12,954 nt of DNA, taken from contig CAIWCQ010000308.1 of the NCBI GenBank assembly GCA_903911165.1, forward strand, positions 1 through 12,954, in the 5' to 3' direction. The DNA is from an uncultured Actinomycetes bacterium (GTDB lineage Bacteria; Actinomycetota; Actinomycetes; Mycobacteriales; Mycobacteriaceae). The position numbers and the translations under genes were made by a program. This document shows, in pieces, positions 6,619 through 12,954 of this stretch (its first letter is position 1; each line of letters starts with the position of its first letter). The notes beneath the pieces were generated by a model. It ran no database searches, had not been told where the DNA came from, and saw only the letters and a program-made list of their open reading frames with translations.

Positions 6619-7590
6619 TTGAAGTTTTTTCCTAGCGTGACAAAATCCGCCGCGATCAAGCAGGTGGCGGGCGTCGTCGTCGGAGTCGTGGCCCTCAGCG
6701 CGGGATGGGGAGGTGCCGCGTTCGCCGAATCCGGGCAGGACGCCATGGCGAGGTTCACGGAGCTTTCCCGGCAAGCTGAACGTCTGGCCGAGACGATGAA
6801 CTCGGCCCAGCAGGATCTTGACCAGAAGATGCAACTACTCAGCGAGGCGGAGAGGCGCCAGGCCGACGATCTGGCCCGACTGGACGCGGCCAGGGTGCAG
6901 TTGGCCGGTTACCAGGGGAACGCTGATCGAATCGCGGCCGCCGCCTACATGGGCGGACGCGCCGATGACATGAACGCGTTCCTTACCGCAGCGTCGCCGC
7001 AGACCCTGATCGACAACCTGGCCATCCGGCGGACGATGGCCAGCCAGATGTCGGAGCAGATGCGAGTCTTCCGGCACCTCGACAGCGAGGCCCAGGCGAT
7101 GGCGGCGGCATCGGCGAAGTCCACGGCCGATGCCAGGGTGGCCGTCGACGCGGCCGCCGCCATCCGCGCGGACCTGCAGAGCAAGCAGTCCCAGTTGCAG
7201 ACCGAGGTGACCGCAGCCAAGGCAGAGTTCGCCTTGCTTCCCCCCGCCGAACAGGCCGTGCTGACGGTCATGCCGGCGTCGGTCGTGGCGGCACTGGGCC
7301 CGATCAGGCCGATCCCCACCGTGGGGATGGGCGGTCTGGTGCCCAACGCGCGGGGCCTCGCCGCGTACATCATGGCCACCTACCCCGGTGTGCGGTCCAT
7401 TGGCGGTGTTCGCGCGGATCCGCTTCCTGATCACCCGAGTGGTCGCGCGATCGACATCATGCTCGACGACATGGGCCTCGGCGACGTCATCCTCGCCGAC
7501 ATTCACAGTCAGGGGGCCCGCTTCGGAGTCGTCTACACGATGTGGCGGGTGCCGGCCCACTTCGACCACATCCACGTCACGGTCGCCTGA
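6619..7590 (+). CDS. Secreted coiled-coil protein with C-terminal M15-like (ARB-07466-type) peptidase domain
   Basis: A 323-residue protein. Residues 1-36 are a Sec signal peptide (hydrophobic VAGVVVGVVALSAG, cleavage after AAFA). Residues 40-205 are a long Gln/Ala/Glu-rich coiled coil similar in style to the N-terminal part of RipA and other NlpC/P60 peptidoglycan hydrolases. Residues about 240-323 form a compact domain with DHPSGRAID (271-279) and HFDHIHV (314-320). His272, Asp279 and His317/His319 match the zinc site of M15-type D-Ala-D-Ala peptidases and of the ARB-07466-like C-terminal family. A role in peptidoglycan remodelling outside the membrane is likely, with the coiled coil as autoinhibitory or docking part; both are inferred. 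The TTG at 6619 follows AAAGGA by nine bases. It is convergent with the methyltransferase gene, ten bases apart. Confidence 0.8.
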   Translation: MKFFPSVTKSAAIKQVAGVVVGVVALSAGWGGAAFAESGQDAMARFTELSRQAERLAETMNSAQQDLDQKMQLLSEAERRQADDLARLDAARVQLAGYQGNADRIAAAAYMGGRADDMNAFLTAASPQTLIDNLAIRRTMASQMSEQMRVFRHLDSEAQAMAAASAKSTADARVAVDAAAAIRADLQSKQSQLQTEVTAAKAEFALLPPAEQAVLTVMPASVVAALGPIRPIPTVGMGGLVPNARGLAAYIMATYPGVRSIGGVRADPLPDHPSGRAIDIMLDDMGLGDVILADIHSQGARFGVVYTMWRVPAHFDHIHVTVA

Positions 7591-7600
7591 CCGCCCGAGG

Positions 7601-8317
7601 TTACCGTCGGGTCGCGAGGTAGATGGTTGCCGCTGACCGGCCGCGGGTGAGCGGGTTGTCAAACCAAACCGACTGGGCCTCGACGTCGATGAAGACCGAT
7701 TCGAGCATCATCGTGACGTCGTCATCGGGCGGATCGTCGGACCACATGGCGAACACGCCGCCCGGCACGAGACGCAAGGATAACGATCGCAGGCCTTCGC
7801 TCGTGTAGAAGTCCGCGTGCGAATCGTGCAGGACGTGCCGGGGCGAGTGGTCGATGTCGAGCAGAATCGCGTCGTAGGTCCGCCCCGGACAGTGCGGATC
7901 GAATCCCACCGCGTCCGTTGCGGCGCCGAAGAAATCCGCGCAGACCAGCGTCACGCGCTCGTCGGCGGACAACCCGGCCGTGTCTGGAAGCAGGTCGCGC
8001 TGATGCCAGTCGATCACCGCATCGCAGTTTTCGATGACGGTCACAGTCTGAACCCGATTGCAGCCCAGCGCTTCCTGTGCCGTATAGCCAAGGCCCAGGC
8101 CCCCGATGATCACATCCAGGTCTGTTCCCGGTGTGCGGGCCAATCCAAGGCGGGCCAGTTCCCTCTCGGCGACGGTGAACAGGCTTGACATCAGATGATC
8201 GTCATCGAGTTTGACCTCATAGACATCGGCCGACACCGTCACATCGAAACGACGTCGCAGACTGATCACACCCATCGGAGTCTGCTGCCAGCCCAACTCT
8301 TCGAACCGCGCGCTCAC
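7601..8317 (-). CDS. Spermidine-synthase-like class I methyltransferase-fold protein
   Basis: A 238-residue Rossmann-fold protein. The nucleotide-binding loop is DVIIGGLGLGYTAQEAL (68-84), the acidic end of strand 2 is VTVIEN (92-97), ADFF (127-130) follows, and the strand 4 motif is YDAILLDIDHSP (148-159). This layout is that of the spermidine synthase-like group, which includes both aminopropyltransferases and SAM-dependent methyltransferases. It is shorter than true SpeE and lacks the usual polyamine-binding N-terminal part as far as I can tell, so the substrate is unknown. The GTG at 8317 is preceded by TAGTGT seven bases away, a possible near-leaderless internal promoter. It lies 26 bp downstream of the glycoside hydrolase gene on the same strand, so it is probably the last gene of that operon. 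Confidence 0.75.
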   Translation of the reverse strand: MSARFEELGWQQTPMGVISLRRRFDVTVSADVYEVKLDDDHLMSSLFTVAERELARLGLARTPGTDLDVIIGGLGLGYTAQEALGCNRVQTVTVIENCDAVIDWHQRDLLPDTAGLSADERVTLVCADFFGAATDAVGFDPHCPGRTYDAILLDIDHSPRHVLHDSHADFYTSEGLRSLSLRLVPGGVFAMWSDDPPDDDVTMMLESVFIDVEAQSVWFDNPLTRGRSAATIYLATRR

Positions 8318-8343
8318 CGTAGCGACACTAGCGCTGTTTCGAG

Positions 8344-10524
8344 TTAACTCGGTACGGCCAGCGTCGCATCGACTGCCGCAGGGTCCCCGGCGTACCCGCC
8401 GGCCCGGAGGGTGACGTCCGTGGCGGCAAGTGTGAATCCGTCACCGGCCCAGCGTTGGATGGGACGAACCGAGCAATCGACGGCGACCCGGGCGGTGGTT
8501 CCTGCGTCAAGAGCGACCGTTTGGAAGCCGACGAGGTGGTGCACGTCGCGCCCGGTGTCGGCGGACTGCACGGCGTAGATCTGGACGACATGGCGGCCGC
8601 GGCGAACCCCGGTGTTGGCGACGGTGACCGCGACCCTGAACTGATCGCCGTCGAGTGGTTCGACTACTTCCAGGTCCGCCATGGCGAAGGTGGTGTAGCC
8701 CAAACCGAACCCGAACGGATAGGCCGCGGCCACACCGTCACGGTCAAGCTTGCGTTGCCCCCACCACCGGCCGTAGCAGACGGTGGCGGCGTCCCAATCC
8801 ACCTGGGGCAGGTCACTTTGCCGGTGGGGGATGGCGACGGGTAGCCGCCCGCCCGGTTCGGCATCCCCGAGCAGAACGTCGGCGATTGCACGGCCACCCT
8901 CCATGCCCGGGTACCAGGCCAGCAACACCGCAGCGACATGGCTGTCCCACGGGTCGAGCACGATCGTCCCTCCGCCGATCACCACCACCACGGTCCGGTC
9001 ATTGACCGCTGCCACCGCCTCGATCAGCGCGATGTCCTCGCTGCGCAGTCGAAGATCGCGGCGGTCACCGCCGAACTTTTTGAGCTTGGCCACCTGGGCT
9101 GCCACCCGGACCATCACGGCGGCGAACGGCCGGAATCGGGCGATACCCCCGAGCAACTGTGTGGATGCGGTGTCCACGCCGATCATCGACTCGCCCTCGT
9201 CCTGCGAGGACAGCCCCACCACAACCACGGCGGCGTCAGCGCCGCGGGCCGCCGCCGCGGCCGCCGTGGGGTCGGTGCCGCCGACATGAGTCAGCCTGGG
9301 CCCCAACCGATCTCGCAGGCCATCGAGGATGGTTGTCGCATGCGGTGGGCTGACCTTTGAGGAGCCGACATCGCCCTGGTTGGCTCGGTCGGCGAGCGGA
9401 CCGAGCAGTGCGACCCGCGACAGCGACGCTTCCGCCAGGGGCAGGGCCGACCTGCCGTCGCCGCACTGGTTGCGCAACAACACCGTGCCGCGGCACGCCG
9501 CTTCCCGGGCCAGGCGGCGGTGCGCCGCCGAGGCGACCACGTCGGCGGGCGGAATTGGGCGGACGCGCAGAGCGAGCCGGATCTGGGCCGAGAGTTGGCG
9601 GTGTGCGGCGCGTTCGACGTCGGTGCGCTTGAGGGTGCCTGCTGCCAGCGCAGCGGGCAGGGCGGCCGCCCGCTGTTGACGGAATGGCATCTCCAAATCC
9701 TGTCCGGCGGCCACCGATCCGACCGGGTCGCGAAGTCCCCAGATGAAATCAGTGAGCACGAATCCGGCGAAGCGCCACTGGGTACGCAGAATGTCGGTGA
9801 GCAGGTGCCGATTCTGTCCCGCCCAGGTTCCGTTCACCGAGTTGTAGGAACTCATCACGCAATCCACGCCAGCCTCCACGACGGTCCGGAAGTGCGGCAG
9901 GTAGATCTCGTGCAGCACATCCTCGGCGACGCGGACGTCGACCCGGAAGCGGGCCTCCTCCATCGAGTTGAGTGCGAAGTGCTTCACGCAGGACATCACC
10001 CACGGGTTGGCACCGGCGACTGCCGCGGCCCCCATCGCCCCCAGCAGCACCGGATCCTCGCCGTAGGACTCCTGCGCTCGCCCCCATCCGGGCGCGTAGG
10101 CGAGGTTGATGCAGATGCCGGCCCACAGGTTGGCGCCCTGGGCGCGAGCCTCGGTTCCGATGACGTCGGCGACGGCTCTCTCAAGGTCGGTGTCCCAGGT
10201 TGCGGCGCGGGCGATGGCCACCGGAAATGCGGTCGAGGCGCCGAGTGCGACTCCGCGCGGGCCGTCGGTGAACCGGATACCGGGAATGCCGAGTCGGTCG
10301 ATACGGCCGCCCTCGAACGGCACCCGGTTGTACCGCTGCGACATCTCCCGCACACCCCGCAGGATTGTCAGATCACCGTCGAGCAGCCACAGCAACTCAC
10401 CCTCGGTCAACTGGTCGATCAGCGCCGCGACGGCGACATCGAAGCTCTGCTCGCCGCGACGAACTGCGCCTACCGCAGTGGCGAAGGCCGAGTCCGCCCG
10501 ACTAGGTGAATCGGCGGAGTCCAT
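8344..10524 (-). CDS. Glycoside hydrolase family 3 protein, beta-glucosidase-like
   Basis: A 726-residue three-part GH3 enzyme. The N-terminal TIM barrel shows IRFTDGPRGV (83-92), SYGEDPVLLGAMG (153-165), KHFALNS (181-187) and GFVLTDFIWG (254-263) with Asp259 as the nucleophile. The alpha/beta sandwich domain contains VVVGLSSQDEGES (434-446), where Glu443 or Glu445 should be the acid/base. A C-terminal fibronectin-III-like domain follows YPFGFGLGYTTF and ends the protein. This plan is typical of beta-glucosidase and related exo-glycosidases, not of short NagZ. No signal peptide is visible, so it acts in the cytoplasm; the sugar is not predictable. The ATG at 10524 is chosen because residues upstream are Pro/Arg-rich shadow of the preceding gene. 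It follows the membrane protein gene by 22 bp. Confidence 0.88.
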   Translation of the reverse strand: MDSADSPSRADSAFATAVGAVRRGEQSFDVAVAALIDQLTEGELLWLLDGDLTILRGVREMSQRYNRVPFEGGRIDRLGIPGIRFTDGPRGVALGASTAFPVAIARAATWDTDLERAVADVIGTEARAQGANLWAGICINLAYAPGWGRAQESYGEDPVLLGAMGAAAVAGANPWVMSCVKHFALNSMEEARFRVDVRVAEDVLHEIYLPHFRTVVEAGVDCVMSSYNSVNGTWAGQNRHLLTDILRTQWRFAGFVLTDFIWGLRDPVGSVAAGQDLEMPFRQQRAAALPAALAAGTLKRTDVERAAHRQLSAQIRLALRVRPIPPADVVASAAHRRLAREAACRGTVLLRNQCGDGRSALPLAEASLSRVALLGPLADRANQGDVGSSKVSPPHATTILDGLRDRLGPRLTHVGGTDPTAAAAAARGADAAVVVVGLSSQDEGESMIGVDTASTQLLGGIARFRPFAAVMVRVAAQVAKLKKFGGDRRDLRLRSEDIALIEAVAAVNDRTVVVVIGGGTIVLDPWDSHVAAVLLAWYPGMEGGRAIADVLLGDAEPGGRLPVAIPHRQSDLPQVDWDAATVCYGRWWGQRKLDRDGVAAAYPFGFGLGYTTFAMADLEVVEPLDGDQFRVAVTVANTGVRRGRHVVQIYAVQSADTGRDVHHLVGFQTVALDAGTTARVAVDCSVRPIQRWAGDGFTLAATDVTLRAGGYAGDPAAVDATLAVPS

Positions 10525-10546
10525 CAGCGATCCGCGAACCCGTTGC

Positions 10547-10927
10547 CTACGCCGGAGGAAGGGCGGTACGCGCGCGCCGGGCGGCGATGAAGGAGCGCAC
10601 GCCGACGCCGAGGTAGACCACCGAAAGGACGGCGGTGGCGGCCTGTGCGAAAACGGCACCCGGGCGTGCCGCGGTGCCGTCGAACGCCGCGGGCAGTTGC
10701 ACAATCGATCGGGCGGTTCCCAGCAGGGCCAGCAGTCCGATCAGCAGGGCGGCGTGCATGACGTGCATGCGCAGGTTCTCTTTGCTGCCGAGCAGGCCCA
10801 ACACCAGCAGGACTACGCCGATGATGGCCGGTATCAGGGCGGTTTTGTGGACGGCGCCGGTCAGGAAGAAGCCGGCCAGGCCGAGCGCGATGTAGATGAG
10901 CGAGAAGATGACGGTGATTCGCGGCAT
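10547..10927 (-). CDS. Small four-helix integral membrane protein of unknown function
   Basis: A 126-residue hydrophobic protein with four predicted transmembrane helices at about residues 4-24, 29-47, 55-73 and 93-115, and a basic C-terminal tail (RSFIAARRAR). A conserved-looking loop, KENLRMHVMHAA (49-60), lies between helices 2 and 3. Similar small proteins with this loop occur in many bacteria, but I know no function for them. It is the first gene of a probable operon: GH3 hydrolase 22 bp downstream, then the methyltransferase. The ATG at 10927 is supported by TACACT six bases upstream. It is divergent from cutC, 114 bp apart. Confidence 0.75.
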   Translation of the reverse strand: MPRITVIFSLIYIALGLAGFFLTGAVHKTALIPAIIGVVLLVLGLLGSKENLRMHVMHAALLIGLLALLGTARSIVQLPAAFDGTAARPGAVFAQAATAVLSVVYLGVGVRSFIAARRARTALPPA

Positions 10928-10939
10928 GAAGGCAGTGTA
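10928..10939 (-). promoter_or_regulatory. Leaderless promoter of the membrane protein-GH3-methyltransferase operon
   Basis: On the minus strand TACACT (10939-10934) lies six bases (gccttc) before the ATG at 10927. It fits the TANNNT -10 pattern with transcription starting at the A of the start codon, and no Shine-Dalgarno sequence is present. No -35 is evident. Confidence 0.45.
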
Positions 10940-10960
10940 GCCAGATGTAATCCGGACATT

Positions 10961-11041
10961 GGCTCCCGGAGAGCCTCGGCAGACTTCCCCGCCACAGCGA
11001 TCAGCCGCGTCGCCGGCAGGGGATTCGGCGATACTGATCAG
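10961..11041 (+). promoter_or_regulatory. Candidate promoter and inverted repeat upstream of cutC
   Basis: GATACT at 11030-11035 is a fair -10 hexamer ending six bases before the ATG at 11042, so a leaderless transcript is possible; there is no good Shine-Dalgarno. Further upstream GGCTC (10961-10965) and GAGCC (10971-10975) form a perfect small inverted repeat that could be an operator between the divergent genes. Confidence 0.35.
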
Positions 11042-11779
11042 ATGGAACTGGAGGTCATCGGATTCGACCTGGCGTCATGTCTGATTGCAGAGACTCACGG
11101 GGTCAACAGAATTGAACTGTGCGCGAACCCCCACGAGGGCGGGACTACCCCGTCCTACGGGATGATCGCCACGGCACGGAAGAACACCTCCGTTGAGCTG
11201 TTTCCGATCATCCGGCCCAGGGGCGGCGACTTCTTGTTTACCCAACTGGAGTTCCGCTCGATGATCGCCGATATCGAGCAGTGCGGCCAGTTGGGTTGCG
11301 ACGGGGTGGTGATCGGCATGCTTAACCGAGACGGTGGTGTCGATACCGAACGGTGCGCTGATCTGATCGAGCGCGCGGGGGCGATGCAGGTCACGTTTCA
11401 TCGGGCGTTCGACCGGGTGAAGGATCCGATGAAAGCGCTGGAGCAGATCATCGAACTGGGGTGTAGGAGAATTCTGACCAGCGGTCAGCGTCCGAATGTC
11501 GAATCGGGGAAGGAAAACTTGAGGGCGCTGGTGCAAGCAGCCGGTGACCGCATCACGATCATGCCGGGCTCGGGCGTCCGGAGCGGCAATGTGCTCGAGT
11601 TGGCAAAGTTCACCGGTGCCAGGGAGTTTCACAGTTCAGCCCGATCGTCTCGCCCGTCAGCAATGCGGTATATCAACCCCGCCATGGATGAGGACCTCGC
11701 GTCAATCAGTATCGACGCCGAGGAGGTCTTGGAGCTTCGGCGGCTCCTCGATGGGTACGAACTGGCTCAGCTGCCGTAG
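11042..11779 (+). CDS. cutC: CutC family protein (copper homeostasis, TIM barrel)
   Basis: A 245-residue protein, the usual CutC length. The family signature runs throughout: NRIELCANPHEGGTTPSYG (22-40), PIIRPRGGDF (55-64), LGCDGVVIGMLNRDGGVD (84-101), VTFHRAFDR (117-125), RRILTSGQ (142-149) and IMPGSGVRSGN (174-184). CutC proteins are cytoplasmic TIM barrels linked to copper tolerance in some organisms, but the biochemical activity is not settled. The frame stays open far upstream to 10106, but homology begins exactly at the ATG at 11042, so that start is used. The gene uses at least five AGA/AGG arginine codons, including two in a row, which is unusual in a GC-rich mycobacterial setting. 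It overlaps the convergent serine hydrolase gene by 13 bp at its end. Confidence 0.88.
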   Translation: MELEVIGFDLASCLIAETHGVNRIELCANPHEGGTTPSYGMIATARKNTSVELFPIIRPRGGDFLFTQLEFRSMIADIEQCGQLGCDGVVIGMLNRDGGVDTERCADLIERAGAMQVTFHRAFDRVKDPMKALEQIIELGCRRILTSGQRPNVESGKENLRALVQAAGDRITIMPGSGVRSGNVLELAKFTGAREFHSSARSSRPSAMRYINPAMDEDLASISIDAEEVLELRRLLDGYELAQLP

Positions 11780-12954
11780 AGATGCAGCACCCGGGCTGCG
11801 GTGGTGGCGATATCGCCGCTGAGCGTCACCACCGGCGGACCACCGCGCTGATGGATCACGTTCGCCAGGACGATCACGTAGGTATTCGACGCCGGGTCAA
11901 TCCACAGCGTCACCCCGGTGAACCCACCCTGGCCGAAACTGCCGACCGGAAAAATCAGGCCGCGCGGCCGGGACAGGGCCGTGTCGATATCCCAGCCAAA
12001 GCCGCGCAGATCCTGTCCCGGTATCGCCGGATAGTTCACCGCAAGTAGCGGATCGGTGTTCGCGGTGCGGATCGATTCCCGCACCGCGGTGTTCGCCGCG
12101 TCGAGTTGCCCGCTGTGGTGTCCGGGTTGCTGGGGGGTCGTCATCAATTCCACGCTCGCCTGCGTCAGCGGAAACTCGCTCGGCCGGCCAGCCAGCCGAT
12201 CAAGCAGAGCCTGGGCGAACAGGCCGAGATCGCGCACCGTCGAGAACACCCCGGCACTGCCGGCCACCCCTCCCATCCGGCGTGCCGTCGGGTCGTGCAC
12301 GGTGCCGCGCAGAGGCCGGCCGATGTTCGGATTGATGCCGGGAGTGTCCTCGTCACGTGCCGTCGGAGCGATACGCGCCAGCACATCGGTGCTCCAGGTG
12401 CTGGCCGGGCAGTCGACGGCCCGCGGTGCGCTCGGATCGAAAGCGAGCGCGGTGCCGATGACCCGGTAGGGACCACACGCTGTAGCCGCCGGCAGGTAGC
12501 GGGTGTCTGTCATGTCGAGTGGTTCGAAGATGTTGCGTTGGGCGTAGACGTCTTCGGGTTCGCCGGTGATCTTCTCGATCATGGCGCCGAGGAGAATGAA
12601 CCCGATGTCGGAGTAGTGGAAGAGCTCTCCGGGATCGAAATCCAACCGCGCGTTGAGTGCGCGACGGATTCCCTCCGCTTTGTCGGCCTGCTGCAACCCC
12701 CATGGGCCGTCCAGGCTCAGATCTCCGGCAAGGCCCGAGGTGTGTGTCAGCAGCATGCGCAACGTCACTTGCGCCCGACGCGGGTCATCGGCTGGGTTGA
12801 ACTCGGGCAGGTAGGTCTGCAGGGGTTCATCGATCGCGACCTTGCCCTGCTCGGCGAGTTGCAGAACAGCAGTTGCCGTCGCGAGGCTCTTCGTCATCGA
12901 TGCCAGATCGAAGATTGTGTCCTCGGTCATGGGTTCCGCAGGTGCGGGGGAGCC
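11767..12954 (-). CDS. Beta-lactamase-superfamily serine hydrolase, YbbE-like (5' end missing)
   Basis: The visible 395 residues lack the N-terminus, which lies past the right edge; the frame is still open at 12954. The Met codon at 12930 is internal, since family sequence precedes the active site there. The catalytic Ser-x-x-Lys is SMTK within DLASMTKS; next come LLTHTSGL and FHYSDIGFILLG, whose Tyr-Ser-Asp takes the place of Tyr-x-Asn. MGGVAGSAGVFST and GSFGQGGFTGVTLWIDP close the site. This pattern suits the class C/YbbE-like group of penicillin-binding-type hydrolases, often esterases or peptidases acting on cell-wall material. In other bacteria YbbE sits with muropeptide recycling genes. 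Whether it is exported cannot be told without the N-terminus. Its stop lies within the cutC end. Confidence 0.82.
   Translation of the reverse strand, partial: GSPAPAEPMTEDTIFDLASMTKSLATATAVLQLAEQGKVAIDEPLQTYLPEFNPADDPRRAQVTLRMLLTHTSGLAGDLSLDGPWGLQQADKAEGIRRALNARLDFDPGELFHYSDIGFILLGAMIEKITGEPEDVYAQRNIFEPLDMTDTRYLPAATACGPYRVIGTALAFDPSAPRAVDCPASTWSTDVLARIAPTARDEDTPGINPNIGRPLRGTVHDPTARRMGGVAGSAGVFSTVRDLGLFAQALLDRLAGRPSEFPLTQASVELMTTPQQPGHHSGQLDAANTAVRESIRTANTDPLLAVNYPAIPGQDLRGFGWDIDTALSRPRGLIFPVGSFGQGGFTGVTLWIDPASNTYVIVLANVIHQRGGPPVVTLSGDIATTAARVLHLYGS

Noticed and set aside
9520..10509. 329-aa plus-strand ORF opposite the GH3 gene
   Set aside because: It is a shadow frame of the conserved GH3 catalytic domain, with His/Arg/Gly-rich content.
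10106..11041. Long in-frame extension upstream of cutC on the plus strand
   Set aside because: The translated leader is antisense to the GH3 and membrane protein genes, is Arg/Ser/Gly-rich without domain features, and CutC homology starts exactly at 11042.

Overview
The window looks like part of a mycobacterial (Mycobacterium or Mycolicibacterium type) chromosome. It is GC-rich, it has frequent GTG starts, and several genes have a -10-like TANNNT hexamer exactly six bases before the start codon, as in mycobacterial leaderless transcripts. It also carries a Tat-exported DUF1906 protein closely resembling M. tuberculosis Rv2525c. The assignment rests on remembered families and sequence style, not on a search.

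Left end (1-2537) looks accessory. It holds an unidentified ORF tail, a cluster of imperfect 25-bp repeats that could be a mobile-element (IS21-like) end, a VapBC toxin-antitoxin pair with its own operator-like inverted repeats, and, in convergent orientation, a two-gene operon of an unrecognised 215-aa protein followed by a Mesh1-like (p)ppGpp hydrolase-type HD protein.

Middle (2776-7590) is a set of mostly single-gene units: a class III (glutamate-1-semialdehyde aminomutase-like) aminotransferase, the DUF1906 protein (opposite strand), a solitary flavoprotein-type lycopene cyclase with different codon preference, and an exported coiled-coil protein with a C-terminal M15-like zinc peptidase domain that probably acts on the cell wall.

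Right part (7601-12954): a minus-strand operon of a four-helix membrane protein, a cytoplasmic family 3 glycoside hydrolase and a spermidine-synthase-like methyltransferase. This is followed by a divergent cutC gene whose protein and codon use resemble Bacteroidota rather than mycobacteria. Last is the 3' portion of a YbbE-like serine hydrolase gene that overlaps the end of cutC and runs off the window.

I found no complete mobile element, RNA gene or CRISPR array. The least explained units are the unknown-protein/alarmone-hydrolase operon, the isolated lycopene cyclase and the foreign-looking cutC. No gene set here clearly forms a new multi-gene system.
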